DNA of 64,000 nt from Gentiana macrophylla (lineage: Eukaryota; Streptophyta; Magnoliopsida; Gentianales; Gentianaceae), in the NCBI GenBank assembly GCA_026214975.1, contig CM047808.1, positions 10,194,267 to 10,258,266 of the forward strand, given 5' to 3'. Each line of letters opens with the position of its first letter. Position 1 is the first letter of the stretch. The notes beneath the pieces were generated by a model that had not been told where the DNA came from, made no database searches, and saw only the letters and a list, made by a program, of their open reading frames with translations. Position numbers and translations under genes: made by a program. Of the stretch, positions 46,930 to 59,028 are shown in pieces.

Positions 46930-47190
46930 ATATCCGCCGTTTTGCGACGGAATTTAATGTCCGTCGCAAAATAACCCTAATTCCGTCGCAAACATATAAA
47001 TTCAGAATAATAAAATAATTTTATAAAATTTTATTAAATATTCCGTCGCAAATTAATAAAAATTCCGCCGCAAACTTGCTCGCCAAGTGGAAAAATTGGT
47101 CCCGCCTAAATGTCCGTCGTCGCAAACAATAAAACATCCGTCAGAAGCGTTAATTTGCGACGGAAATAAAGTCCGTCGCAAAAATTCCGT
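46930..47190. promoter_or_regulatory. CACTA subterminal repeats, right
   Basis: Several copies of TTCCGTCGCAAA and TTTGCGACGGA words precede the right terminus. Since the genes read leftward, this end would also carry the transposase promoter. Confidence 0.8.
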
Positions 47191-47219
47191 CGCAAAACTG
47201 CTGTTTTTTTGTAGTGATC

Positions 47220-48430
47220 AACCACTCCCCACTTAGCCTTTGATCGTCCCCGAACAAAATAAATGATAAATTATAAGGACACAAAGGAGACAATGTATTT
47301 ATCTAGTTTAAGGTTCCAATGTAGTGCCGTACGCAGTGCATCATGATCATATGATGATTTTGTCTTTCTAAGGAGGAAAGTATGTGTAAGTATCAAATTA
47401 GTTATCAAACATTATTTAAATGAAATTTTACATGCATTACTTACTAGATATAGTTAAAGTTTTTTAGAAATACTTTTAATCGCCACTCATTAATATCCGG
47501 AATCAAAGACTAAGTCAAGTAGTTGGCAAAGTGGCTTGTAACGTTTAGGCTCAGGGTGTTGGCTAATCGAAAGGATAAAAAGGAAAATCAAAAGAGAAAA
47601 GCAAGTCGTACGTACTTACACCTTCAACTCTTGATCAAAAATATCTCGATTGGTAACATCCCGGTACTGTTTAATAAGCTTACAAAATTGCCCCCAATAA
47701 CTCTTATTTCATATATACAAATGGTTCCTAGTTTATTGGTTGGAACCAATTTATTGCTGAAACAACAATTTTATTTTATATTATATATTATTTATTTTTT
47801 ATTTTTTTTCAATCGAAATTAGATATAATTTTGCTAAATGGCCTCAGAATGATAATGTACCAATCTCAACTCGTGCCATTCTAATGCATCGTCTCTTAGT
47901 TCCGATGTCATCGCCGTTATCCATAAGTACATATTAAACTTGCGGGATGCCAAGGGAATGTAGACCAAATCAGGCTAAGGGTTGGTTATAATGCGGTTAA
48001 ATACGATGGCTAGTTTGAGTGGGGTCTCGCCACTTTACAAGGCTGAGATGGGGACAAAAATGAATTTATGTTTGGGTAAGCCATTTGGCTATGGTCGAGT
48101 CAAAGTTATGCCAAAAATCGTCATTCTAATCCGATTCCAGAATCATGATTCGTTTTGAAAGAAAGCATTTCTAAAAGTTAAGTACAAATGCAATTATGCT
48201 TGTCTCATTTCATAAATAAAATATTTGATAATAATTATTTAATTATACGTATTCAAAAATCAAAGATTGACGAATATTATATCATCATAATGCATCGTGT
48301 TTACTCACTTTATTAAAAAATTATTCTTTCAAATACACTACATCAAGTGTGTCAATTATATTTTATCATGCTTGGAATGCCTAAGGATAATTAAAAACTA
48401 AGTGTTTTTCTAATATTTTATGATATTTCT
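47220..48430 (-). other. Athila-like 3' untranslated region with polypurine tract
   Basis: Immediately inside the 3' LTR the minus strand reads AAGTGGGGAGTGGT (47221-47234), a polypurine tract, preceded by GTTCGGGGACGATCAAAGG. No coding sequence is visible up to about 48430. Confidence 0.7.
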
Positions 48431-49805
48431 GATGGCTGTTTTACAGTAAGCCAACTCTGACCGGTAGGGTACCGAGTCAGTTGTACTATAAATGGCGAGC
48501 ATGACTCAAGCCTACCTCAAACTAGCATTTGGCCAGGTCAAACGGGCGTTTGACAGAAGTAGCGTTGATACTGAAAGTTGAGTTTTTAGCCAAACTAGCG
48601 TTCAAATTACCCTCAAACTGGCTTGGATGGGTTCAGCCTGAAGCAAAAAGCTCATTCAAGCCAAATTGGCGTTCAGACACTGCAAACGGGCGTTTGTCCC
48701 TCAAGGCATGATCCAGGCAAACTGGCGTTTGTCAGGACCCAAACGCTCGTCCAAGACCGACAGAAGCAGATTTTCGACCTACACTATAAATATGCAGCTC
48801 ATTCAGCCCCTATATATCTTTGGCCGTCTTTAGACTTTTCCTAGGCGATTTAGGGGCGATTTTAGTGTAGTTTGATCACCTTTCAATCCTTTGATTCCAT
48901 AGATTACTTCCTTCGATTCTACACAATTGTTCTAGCTTAGAAGATTCAACTTTTTGGTGCAATTATCTCGTCTTACATTGTGGATCAGATTTTCTGCCAT
49001 TTTATGGTAATGAATTATTTCTCTTTTATTATTCCTATCATGTTTTCTTTTCTTATTTCGTTTAATAGCATAATCATTAGTAGCTAATTGCATGTGTAGT
49101 CGAATTATGTGAAAGTGAGCGAAAACCCTAAGGAGGATAATTGGCAGTTGTGTGGTACGTAATTGAATGTTTAAACGATTATTCCACGTCCTAAAACTTA
49201 TTTTAACATCTTTGAATTAGATTGATCACCTAGTTCACTGTCACACACATCGAACTTATAGATGTATTTTGCGGTGAGATGTGGGATAAGGGGTTTTAGG
49301 ATCGTTGCGTAGATTCGGCCTAGTTGTTAGGTCCGTTTCCAATATAGAGGTTTGTCATCGTTGTTCGAGCAACTCTAGAACATAATCATGTTAGGATAAT
49401 TGGTTTTCTAAAGGGAGAGTCGGTTAGCTTACATATGGTGGTTAGATCGAGTTGTTCAGTCTAATCACTAGAATTAGGAGTTGGCACCCATGGATGTCAT
49501 TAAACTACATAGGATATGTAGGTCGGTTAAGACACGCTCCCTGTTAAGTCCTTCCTTAGGGGTAAAAGTAGCTCGTGGGATCATAGTTCGACTATACCTT
49601 TTAATACTTAGAAGTAGAACCGGTAGTTTCATCTTTATTTTTGCATTAGTATAATATCATCCACCATTATTTTGACCTGAACTAATTTCTACGTCAGCTT
49701 TGGTACTTAGACATTACTCCCTGTGGATTCGACCTTGGGACCACTACACTCTCGTTGACCCGATACTCTGTCGGTGAAAGTTAGCGGTTAAGTATTTTGC
49801 TATCA
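48430..49805 (+). repeat. Partial gypsy LTR, same family as 56595-58610
   Basis: Ends TTTTGCTATCA, the reverse complement of the 56595 terminus, and shares GATTTAGGGGCGATTTTAG-type sequence and CAAACG-GG-CGTTTG palindromes (48537-48554 with 8-bp stems, 48683-48696). A TATA-like ACTATAAATATG lies at 48782-48793. The left end (expected TGGTGGGAGTC) is missing, so the copy is truncated. Confidence 0.7.
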
Positions 49806-50924
49806 CATTCCTCTGGTATGCACAATTACCGCCACCTTACTTTCTTATTTCCCTTCACATGTTACTCACAGTTTTTGGAAGATTTTTGGAAAGCAAGTAA
49901 TCACTTGGAAGAGGAATGACCTAGGAGCTAACGATTACGCTCCGGGATTCGTTTTGACTCAGCCAACATTTCCAGAGCTAAGTACTTTTCCTTTTCTTTA
50001 TTATTAGTCATTGGGGACAATGTCTATAATAAGTGGGGGGTAAAGGCGTCTTAGCTGGGTAGTCGAAAAAGGGAATAATTTTAAATTTTAACACCGTTTA
50101 ATTTAACACTGTTTTAGCTTGCTTATTGCACGTTTTCGAGTAAGGAAGCGGTAGAAAAGGAGCCCAAGTTCAATTTGAAGTGAGCTATAGAATATTCAAT
50201 TTAGTATGGAAGAACGAGCATATGTTATGTTGCGTGAAGTAGTAACTTATTAATTATTATTCTATCATAGCAATCAATATTTGAGCAGATAATCTGAGTG
50301 AGAAGTGTTTAAGATTAGATGATGAGTTGTTTTAACCGGGAATCATTATTTGTCTGTCTATATACTTTAACAAATTGTTGTAAGACAAGGGAAGCAACTT
50401 GGATGACGAAAGATGACCGGGACAAGCGGACTTGTGAGTGAGAGAGAAAAAAGTGAGGAAATTTGCCTGAAAAAAAGAAATAAAAATTATTATAATATGC
50501 AATAAAGGTAGTGAGGGAAGCGAACTCGTGTAAAAAGGGCACGACCCTCGCATCAAAAGAAACAAACAAGGACTTAAGAGCGATGCTCAGTCCCCGAGTC
50601 TGTCCGAACAAATATTGGTACCATGTTGTGTAACCAAGCCTGAAAGCAAGATAAGTGAGTGTATGCGCAAGCAAGTTAAGATTGTGTGGTTAATACAACT
50701 TGATTCTTCTCACAAACACACTATCACAACTGATTCATCACACGACACATTGATGCGTGGTAGGTAGTGATTAATAGGGAGCTTATGGATTGTGGCTTAA
50801 TGTATGTTTCTGCAGGAAATATTTATTGAATATGTGGTAGTTGATGGAGAGTGTTCTTGGAGGTACATTCCGCCTTGATACTCTGCTTTCATGGAATGAG
50901 CGTAAGGCTAGTGGGGGGGGTAGT
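49806..50924 (+). other. Gypsy 3' untranslated region and polypurine tract
   Basis: Contains CATTGGGGACAATGTC with AAGTGGGGGGTAAAGG (about 50011-50045) and a second purine tract GTGGGGGGGG (50911-50920) just before the next LTR. This style is seen after the coding region of Athila/Tat elements. No ORF of interest. Confidence 0.6.
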
Positions 50925-52371
50925 TGATGACGGTTAAAATAGTCTATCATACGGCATCAATATTCTATCCATTATGAGCTAAAATAGTTGTTTTGACCTA
51001 TAAATATGAACCATTTACATTGAATATCATATGTCGGGTTCATGAGTCGAGAAATATGCACTTAGCGTTTATTTTCCCTGTTTCGATATTATTCGTGCAT
51101 TATTTGATGATTTTCGGGATACGAAATATTCAATGAGCATGGATTTAATCTGGAGTGGATCAATGAAAGGAATGGGCCTAGGGTATTTTAGAAGCATCCA
51201 AGTTAAGTCGGTTGAAGAAAAAGGACAAAAATACCCTCGGTAACCCGAGGGGCGGTGCCGACTTACCGAGGGTCCAGAATCTTCCGAAATGCGTTTTCTT
51301 GGACGAGGGGTCAAACTAGATGATTCTAAGTCGGTTTTGATAGCTATAAATAAGAGGCTTCGCCTCAGAACATAATGTACTCAAATTATTCAAGGAAATT
51401 ATGCAATAAAAGTTCTTTGTTCTTTATTTTATTTATTTTATGAGTTCTGGTCGGAGAGACGACGGAGTCGCCGCCTACAGAGAGATCCGAAGGAGATCTA
51501 CGCTCGTCTTCGATGGTATGATTTTCTATCTTTTCCAAGATGTAGATCTATCGTTGTCATATTCGACTAGTATGTTTTAATTGCTTCTTTAGTTTAATTA
51601 TGTAGTAGTTAGTTTATTTTACCCCATGTGTTATAGATCCGATTCGTTGGCGAAGAAATCATGAAATAGTAGTTTGCGTTCTTGGATCTGTGGACGGTCT
51701 ATATCGCTAGATCTCGAATACCTAGTAAATTACTAATTCATGATAATCGGCGCCAGCTACGTTGATCGATAGATTTAATTTACATGTTAGTAGTCTGATC
51801 AACTATTTGCATGTTATCGTAAATTAACATGAAAGACCGCAAGTGAAGTGTTAATTATGACATTATCTAGAATGGACCACCAGAACGCGTCTTTGGTCAA
51901 TGTCGATATTGTCTCAGGCGGGTTTCCGTATGAGGTAACACTCAATATCGGCACTCTCTAGTTCTTTATGCGTATGGGCTATTATCGACCAATTAAGGAG
52001 GGTAGCTTGCGTATAGATTGTCTCTTTCGCCATTGTTGGAGTATATAGGGTTAGGAGTTGTACCCGTAGCTGAACAATGAATAAATTCACTAATGGGGAG
52101 GACTGTTGCATGTGTGGGGGGATAACTAATTACTCATAATTGAACTAATACATTAGAAACTCTTGTTGCTTAGTTGAACTTGCGTATTCTTGTTAGTTTG
52201 AGGCACCAATACTACTGTCTATATATTTAGTTGGTCGTAGACCGTTATCGTGACAACTCAATCTTGATAATTAGACGTTCTTACGAGTCTCTGTGGGATC
52301 TACCTTGACTCGCCGGTACTCTGCTACGATAGACCTAGTCCAATTGCTAGTAAGTGCTTTGCACGCGATCA
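50925..52371 (+). repeat. Gypsy 3' LTR (1447 bp) that truncates the Athila-like RT
   Basis: Begins TGATGACGGTTAAAAT directly after a polypurine tract and ends CGCGATCA, next to the broken reverse-transcriptase reading. TATA-like CTATAAATAAG at about 51344-51354, hairpin CCCTCGG-TAAC-CCGAGGG at 51235-51252 with a third arm at 51264-51273, and CTGTGGGATCTACCTTGA at 52291-52308. The matching 5' LTR was not found. Confidence 0.75.
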
Positions 52372-52966
52372 GTGTACTCATTCAATTTGCAAAAATCAAT
52401 GAACATTCGATATCCTGTGACCTCTCTTGTTGGAATCCATTCATGTTTGTCATTTTCTTTCACCGTGAAACCACCCTTCTTTGGTACCACTTGGGTGGGA
52501 CTTACCCATTCACTATCTGATATGGGAAAAATTATCCCCATCTCTAATAGTTTAATAACCTCTTTCTTGACCACTTTTTTCATGTTCGGGTTGAGGCAGC
52601 GTTGTGGCTGGATACATGGCTTAGCTCATTCATTCAAAATGATTTTGTGTCACAAATCTCAGGACTTATTCTTTGAATATCTGCCACTATCCATCCAAAC
52701 GCTTTCTTATGTTGCCTCAACATTCTTAACAATTGGTCTTCCTGCAAACTGGTTAGTGGTGACGAAATAATAACAGGAAGCGGATTATCAGATTCAAGAA
52801 AGGCATATTTAAGATTCGAATGGAGAGGTTTTAATTCCAAATTCCTTGGTGGCTCTTCCACCGAAGGTTTCAATACTGGGCCCTCCAGTTCTAATTTCAA
52901 ATAACGATGCCATGGTTGTTTCACAAAAGATCCACCCGTGTCTAGGTGAAAAATTACTTCTTCCAT
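52372..52966 (-). pseudogene. Athila-like reverse transcriptase, N-terminal part only
   Basis: The frame 52634-52966 has the linker (LKYAFLESDNPLPVIISSPL, QLLRMLRQHKKAFGW). After a frame change, 52372-52583 has EVIKLLEMGIIFPISDSEWV, PTQVVPKKGGFTV and RMFIDFCKLNEYT, the fingers of a gypsy reverse transcriptase. It then ends at the foreign LTR. The catalytic YxDD motif, RNase H and integrase are absent from the window, so the copy cannot move by itself. Confidence 0.9.
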
Positions 52967-52988
52967 TTCCTGGTCATTGTCATCTCCT

Positions 52989-53629
52989 TCATAGATGGAT
53001 AAGGCTAAACATTCTTGAGCTTATCTTCAAAAATTTGCAATTCAAAGATGATCTATCTGAGATAGAGGATATGGTGTCTATGAATAAACATGACTCTTGT
53101 GATTTGTATGGATGTTTCATAGCCTTGAAGATATTAAAGGTGACCTCATCTTCATTGACTCTTAAAATTAACTCACCCTTTTGAATGTTGATAAGGGTTC
53201 TTCCCGTAGCTAGGAATGGATGACCAAGAATGAGGGGTGCTGAAAACCCTTCTTCCATTTCCATAACTACAAAGTCAACTGGGAAGTAAAACTTATCTAT
53301 CTTGACCAACACATCTTCGATGACTCCTTTAGGGTGTTTAATAGACCTATCTGCCATCTAGAGGGTCATCTCAGTGTTTTTGAGCTTTCCTATGCCTAGT
53401 TTCCTATATCCTCGTAAGACATGAGATTAATGCTTGCACCAAGATCACAGAGCACCTTTTTAAAACAAAATCCCCCAATCTCACATGGGATGGTAAAACT
53501 ACCGGGGTCTTTTAGTTTAGGCGGGAGCTTGTGCTGCATTACTGCGGAGCATTCCTCATTAAGACAAATATTCTCATACTCTTCTAAATGTTTTTTTGTT
53601 CGAGAGGATGTCCTTGAGAAACTTTCCAT
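52989..53629 (-). pseudogene. Athila-like aspartic protease
   Basis: The frame 53396-53629 has EECSAVMQHKLPPKLKDPG, FTIPCEIGG and LCDLGASINLM, the D-x-G-A-S active site of this lineage. 52989-53357 continues with LVKIDKFYFPVDFVVMEME, LILGHPFLATGRTLI. A stop or frame change lies between them at about 53360-53396. Confidence 0.9.
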
Positions 53630-54803
53630 ATGTGGGCATATTGACTAGTGCTTCAATGACAGGGATACTGACATTAAGGTGACGAAATGTGTCAAGAAAT
53701 CGTGCATACTTCTTATCCGTTTTCAACTTTTTAATTTGCTCTCTAGGTGGATAAGGTAAAGATTCAAGATCAATAATTTTAGGGTTCGAAGTCATACTTC
53801 CCTTACCTTTCTCCTCTGGTGAAGACGGTGCTGCTTCCTTGAATGTTTGAGCAGTTGGTGGTCGCCATATGTCATGATCCTGCACTACTTTCTTCGAAAT
53901 GTGCCCTGAATTCTGTTTCTCACGTTCTATGTGAACCATACCATGTCTAGTGTGGGCTGTATCTTTTTCCAGACCTGTTGGTTTTTGAGTGCTGCTACTC
54001 CCCACTTGGACCGTAGTATCAGCTACATTGTCCTCTCTAACATGTTCATTAAATAAGGTCCGCAAATAACTGGCTCTAGGATTTTTCAGTATTCTCGGGA
54101 CCTTGATCCATTCCTCATCTTCATTTTCTGCTTCAACATGTCTATCACGTCTCAAGAAATTTTCGATAATTTCTTCTTCTTCTCTACTGAACTCTGGTTC
54201 GTCCTTGTGTTCCAGGTTTTTTCCGAATTTATCATGCAAATCATCTTCTACTTCATTGTTTCCGGAGTTCTCTACTCCATTACGTCCACATACCCTTCCA
54301 CTTTGGGTAATCACTGCATTCACCTCTCTTGGGTTCCTTTCGGTATTACTCGGTAGTCCTCCCGGAGGTCTACTTTTCTTTCGTTCTCCTTCTCTACTTA
54401 AGTGATCTTCCATATTTCGCACAGATGCTTCTATGGTTCTCATCCTTGTGTCAAGTCCACTCATGGATGTTTTTAACGTACTCATATCCTTAGTAACTGT
54501 GCCTATAGAAGTCACCATGGTTTCCATATTCTGAGCTTGAGTATACATCACACCCATCATATTTTCCATTAATTTTTCCCACTTATCAACTCCTTCTACC
54601 GGTGGAGTGGAACTTTGTGTAACTGGTATACTTTGAGTGGTGTGTTGTGGATATGATTTGGGTGGTGATTGGTGGTTTTGGCTCGAGGTATTTCCTTGGT
54701 AACCTTGATTACGAGCTCTTATACTGAGTTGGATAAGGAGGTTGTCCTTGCTTACTTGGGTTTTCGGACCAACGGAAAGTGGGGTGATCTCTTCTAATTG
54801 CAT
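53574..54803 (-). pseudogene. Athila-like gag C-terminal region
   Basis: A 409-residue open frame. It is rich in Gln, Ser and Pro at first (SPPKSYPQHTTQSIPVTQSS), then has a heptad-like segment (GLDTRMRTIEASVRNMEDHL), an acidic region and LPYPPREQIKKLKTDKKYAR, ending YGKFLKDILSNKK, the usual junction before the protease. It overlaps the upstream gag frame in a different phase. Confidence 0.85.
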
Positions 54804-56008
54804 TGAATGAGTTTGAGTAAACGTTATTCAAATTCCTATGTTGTTGCATAAAACTCACTTCTTCCCTTGAATATCCTTCAGATTCTTCCATTCCTAATGA
54901 CACATTGTCATGCGTTGAATATTCACTAGATACATTGCCTTCCGAGCTTAGACCTTTGCTTGCTTGTAAGCCATCAAACTTCCTACTCAAATTTTCCAAG
55001 TGTGCTAAAACTTCTACGTTTGATGTAGATTCTCCTAGAAATGCTACTTTCCTTGTGCTTGAACCAGTTTCCCACATTCTATTGTTCTTAGAAATCTTCT
55101 CGATAGCATCATAAACAACTTGTGCTTCACTCATCATCAAGGAACCGCCACATGCGTGATCCACATCCGCACGTGAGTCTTTTCTCAATTTTCGACAAAA
55201 AAGTTGAATTTGCATATCAAAAGAGTAACCATGATCGGGACAGGCTCTTAATAATTTTTTAAATCTTTCCCAAGCATTTCCAAGTGTTTCCTCGGATCCT
55301 TGTCTAAAATTAGAAATTTCAACCTTCAATTCCAAATTCCTCCCAGGAGTAAAATATTGCTTTAAAAACTCAATTTGAGTGTCTTCCCAACTTGTCAATG
55401 AATGATGAGGGACAGACATGAACCAATCTCTTGCCCTTCCTTTTAAAGATAAGGGAAACATTGACATCCTTGTCAATTCTCTATGAGTGCCCTGACTTTT
55501 GGCTATGTTACACAATTCTTCAAAAAGATATAAGTGATGATGCGGGTCTTCGTCATCCTCACCAAGAAATTGAGCTCTTTTGTCAATCTAACCAAAAAGG
55601 TGGGATTTTATTTCAAAGTTATTTGCTGCATCATTGGATAAACGAATTGGATTGTTGGTCTCATTCCTTCTCAAGGTTTGATCACAAATGGGTCTTGGGT
55701 TTGGTGGGTTATTACGGTTATTTTGGTTTCGGTTTTGGTGATTCCGATTGAGGAAGATTTTGTAATGGTGGATTAGGATTCTTGGGGTTTTGTCCATGAC
55801 CTTGGGCATGAGCAAGCCCTTGTTCAGGTGGTGTTTCATCACTGGCTTCGGCCATTTCTGTCCCTCGATTTTATGATTCTTGGGGAGATTTGTCACCAAG
55901 ATGTCCTTGGCATGCTTGACCGCGTCTATTCTCTACTCTTAACTGCATTTTGTAACTATTTATGTCAGGCTTGTATGGAGTGAGTGGGGCCTTACCGCTT
56001 CGGGTCAT
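54709..56008 (-). pseudogene. Athila-like gag (retrotransposon gag domain)
   Basis: A likely start is the ATG at 56006-56008 (MTRSGKAPL). After a frame change near 55890 the reading passes one in-frame TAG at about 55588. It then reads FLGEDDEDPHHHLYLFEELC and the gag domain core: SLKGRARDWF, WEDTQIEFLKQYFTPGRN and FRQGSEETLGNAWERFKKLL. Gag forms the particle in which reverse transcription occurs. The order gag, protease, reverse transcriptase in one direction supports assignment to a single element. Confidence 0.88.
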
Positions 56009-56178
56009 CAAATACAGGATAGAAATAACACGAAAACAATAAAATAACACGTGGCTACTTACCCGATTGGTAAGTACCAAAGAACAAAAATAGAAATGAG
56101 ATTAAGAAAAGTGTGACTTATCCTCAAGAATTTTGAACTAATATAAGTAGTAACCAATAACACAATAAATTAGCATGT

Positions 56179-56195
56179 CCTCGGCAACGGCACCA
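56179..56195 (-). promoter_or_regulatory. Primer-binding site of the Athila-like element
   Basis: The minus strand reads TGGTGCCGTTGCCGAGG starting a few bases inside the 5' LTR, close to the TGGCGCCGTTGCCGG site typical of Athila and Tat elements. Confidence 0.85.
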
Positions 56196-56594
56196 AAAAC
56201 TTGATGTGGACTTTCCTATGCTTCCAATCTAACCGGCAGTGTACCGGATCAAATTGTAGTCTAGTCTGGTGAATCAAGGTCGTCCCCTCAGGGAACACGA
56301 TACAATTTAAAGTGTGGTTAAACACCAATTAGCTATTATTATCTTGATCTAAGTCACAGTTATAACATAAAAGTGATAGTTTCACGTTACTAATTTAACG
56401 ATTAATACTAAAGATACTAACCAAGACAATTTCATTGAACTTATAGTCTCTTTCAATTCTAAGGATGTGCTTAGTCGTCCTATTAAGGGTATCCTATTGT
56501 GTGAAATGGTGTACTCCTATTCTAACAATTTCCCCTCATACGAAATTGTTCTATGCCTCCTCCTTGGTTTAAGAGCCCTAAACCTAATGATTTG

Positions 56595-58610
56595 TGATAG
56601 CAAAATAACTAACCGCTAACTTTAACCGACATAGTATCGGGTCAACGGTAGTATAGTGGTCACAAGGTCGAATCCACAGGGAGTAACAGTGAAGTACCAA
56701 AGTCGACTTAGAACTTAGTTCAGGCCAAAATATGGTGGAGAGGTATTATACTAATGCAGAAAGTAATGATTACACTACTGGTTTTACTTATATGATTAAA
56801 AAGCATAGCCGAACTACGATCCAACGGGTTACTTTTACCCCACAGGAAAGACTTGACAAGGAGTGTGTCTTAACCGACCTACCTATCCAATTCAATTTAT
56901 ATGACATCCACGGGTGTCAACTCCTTATTCTTGCGTTAAGGTCTGAACAACTCTCGCTTAACCCCCTATACTAGGCTTATTAACCCTCCCTTTAGAAAGC
57001 TAACTCGCCTAACATGGTTGACCAGAATAATGAGCCGCTCGGGAACCCGATAAGAACCTCACATAGGCATAGTCCTAACGTCTAGCTAGGTTGTCAATCT
57101 AACAATCAAGGCTATGTCTAGTGATTCTAATACCCGTATCCTACACCTCGCCGCAAAATACATATATAAGCTCGATGTGTGTGTAACAGTGAACAAGGTT
57201 GTCAATCTCATTCAAAGCTATTAAAACAATCAAAACAAGTTTTAGAACATGAATTCATCATACAAACGTTTAATTAAGCGCTATACAACTCCCATCTCAT
57301 CCCCCTTTGGGATTTTCACCCATTTTCACATAATTCGGCTACACAACTACTTTAGCTACTCATAATCATACTAACAACGAAGTAATTAAAGGAAATTATA
57401 CTAAGAACAATAATAAACGAAAGCATAATCATCATAAAAATCAAACCTTGAATGTTGAAGAAATAATCCATCAAAAAGTCGAATCTTTGCTATTGAAACG
57501 GAAAATTAATCTAGGAGGAAGTATGTAGAATCAAAGGATTTAATCTATGGAATATGGGGATCAAAGGGTGTGTAAACTACTCAAAAACCGCCCTAAAATC
57601 GCCCCTAAGATGCCCAAAGTCGTCCAGGATTGAATAGATATGATATGGGACCGAAAAAGAGGGGTTTTATAGGTTTTTTCCGCATCCCGACCGCGAACGA
57701 GCGTCCGTGGCAAGGCAAACGCCCGTTTGCCTGAAGAGCCAACTTTCTGCATCAGTAAATCAGCAATAACGTTTTGTGTAGAGCTCCGATTTGAACGATT
57801 CAAGATGCGTTGGAAAGCTTGTTCAATTACCCAAAACTTTCATGAAGACGACTTGGCCAGAAAATGCCTCCAAGATGGGTCAAAATAAAGATTAATGTTA
57901 CAGGTATGGCGAAATACTGTTGTCGGGGCCAAACTAGAGTTTGAACCCTCACAAACGCCCGTTTGAGTTGCATGAACGCCCGTTTGCCTTGTATGAGCTT
58001 TGGTTTTCGGGCTGAACCCTCACAAACGCCCGTTTGAGGTCATTTGGACGCCCGTCCAGCTGAAAACGCAACTTTCTGAATGAAGCGAACGCCCGTTTGG
58101 ATCTTCCAAACGCCAGTTTTGGGTAGGTTTCAGTATTTTCATCATAACTTCACTTATAGGGCTCCAAATGAGATGATTCAAAATGAGTTGGAAAGCTGAT
58201 TCAACACTCTACAACTTTCATTAAGACAACTCTTCCTGAAAGTGTCTCCAAGTGTGACCAAAATGCCCCTGAAATGACTGGTTCAGATTTCGTCAATGAT
58301 TCTTCACTCTTTTCTCCTCCTTGGCCCCAAATCTCGTTCTTTCTCGAGAATCTCTTCCTTATTCTCGACCTTATACATCAATATAAGCCTGAAAACAAAG
58401 ACACGAGCACCAAGGCATAATATACATTGTGTAAACGAATTAAATCCACATAAAACACGAGTTTTTAGGACGAAAACGTCATTAGTCTCGAAACATGTAT
58501 ATAAGTGAATATCGTTCATATACTACTCATAATAGCCCAAAATAACCATGAATAACTCGTAAAAGGAGGTAATCTCATATAAGAAATACACTACAATTTG
58601 ACTCCCACCA
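56595..58610 (-). mobile_element. Solo gypsy LTR (2016 bp) in the Athila-like 5' LTR
   Basis: Minus-strand ends TGGTGGGAGTC and TTTTGCTATCA. ATTTG at 56590-56594 and 58611-58615 is the target duplication, and the host LTR continues on both sides. A TATA-like CCTATAAAACC (minus) lies at about 57662-57675, with CAAACG-CC-CGTTTG-type palindromes upstream. The block CCCTGTGGATTCGACCTTG lies at 56662-56680. No coding domain. Confidence 0.92.
57714..58058. promoter_or_regulatory. Array of palindromes in U3 with arm covariation
   Basis: GGCAAACG-CC-CGTTTGCC (57714-57731), CAAACG-CC-CGTTTG (57952-57965 and 58023-58036) and TGGACG-CC-CGTCCA (58045-58058). The last changes both arms together. Partial copies lie at about 57975 and 58085. 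Confidence 0.88.
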
Positions 58611-59028
58611 ATTTGACATGATAAAATCTCGAGTACAACTAATTCATTCCCCGGATAAGAAATTGAACTCCGATAACGGTCAACTTTACCTTCCGGTTTT
58701 TCTACCTCGTTCTCACACCTAATATCTCCGTTCGGTATCAATCAAGTGTTTGTGTTCTAATATTGGTTAATTACTCCAACACGAGCTAACAATCAATTTA
58801 AGTAGAAAAAGCTTCAACACAATCGAAATTATATATTACATAATCATTATCCGATCAACCAAAATAGTTTAATTACATTGCCTTGGCTAGTTACAAGTCT
58901 AGCCACTTATTATTACGAATACTACGACTTCTATTTTAGCATTCATAATAATCAGCTTAACAAATAATGTTAGAATGTACCGGTTACAACCATTGAGTTA
59001 GCTTAAGGACAGCTTGCTCTCATACCCC

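Larger units (their letters stand above)
40213..47216 (-). mobile_element. CACTA (En/Spm) DNA transposon, 7.0 kb
   Basis: Termini are CACTACAAAAAAAC at both ends in inverted orientation. ATC at 40210-40212 and 47217-47219 is the 3-bp target duplication expected for CACTA. Subterminal regions (40250-40630 and 46930-47190) contain many copies of CCGTCGCAAA in both orientations, the presumed transposase-binding sites. Two decayed minus-strand genes occupy the interior: a TNP2-type transposase and a second small protein. It inserted into the Athila-like LTR. Confidence 0.95.

Noticed and set aside
50315..50674. 119-codon minus-strand ORF
   Set aside because: Lies in the untranslated part of a gypsy element read in the opposite direction; no domain.
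19200..58100. Interpreting the palindrome arrays as CRISPR-like repeats
   Set aside because: Copies are few, irregularly spaced, without unique spacers of constant length, and lie in plant LTRs.
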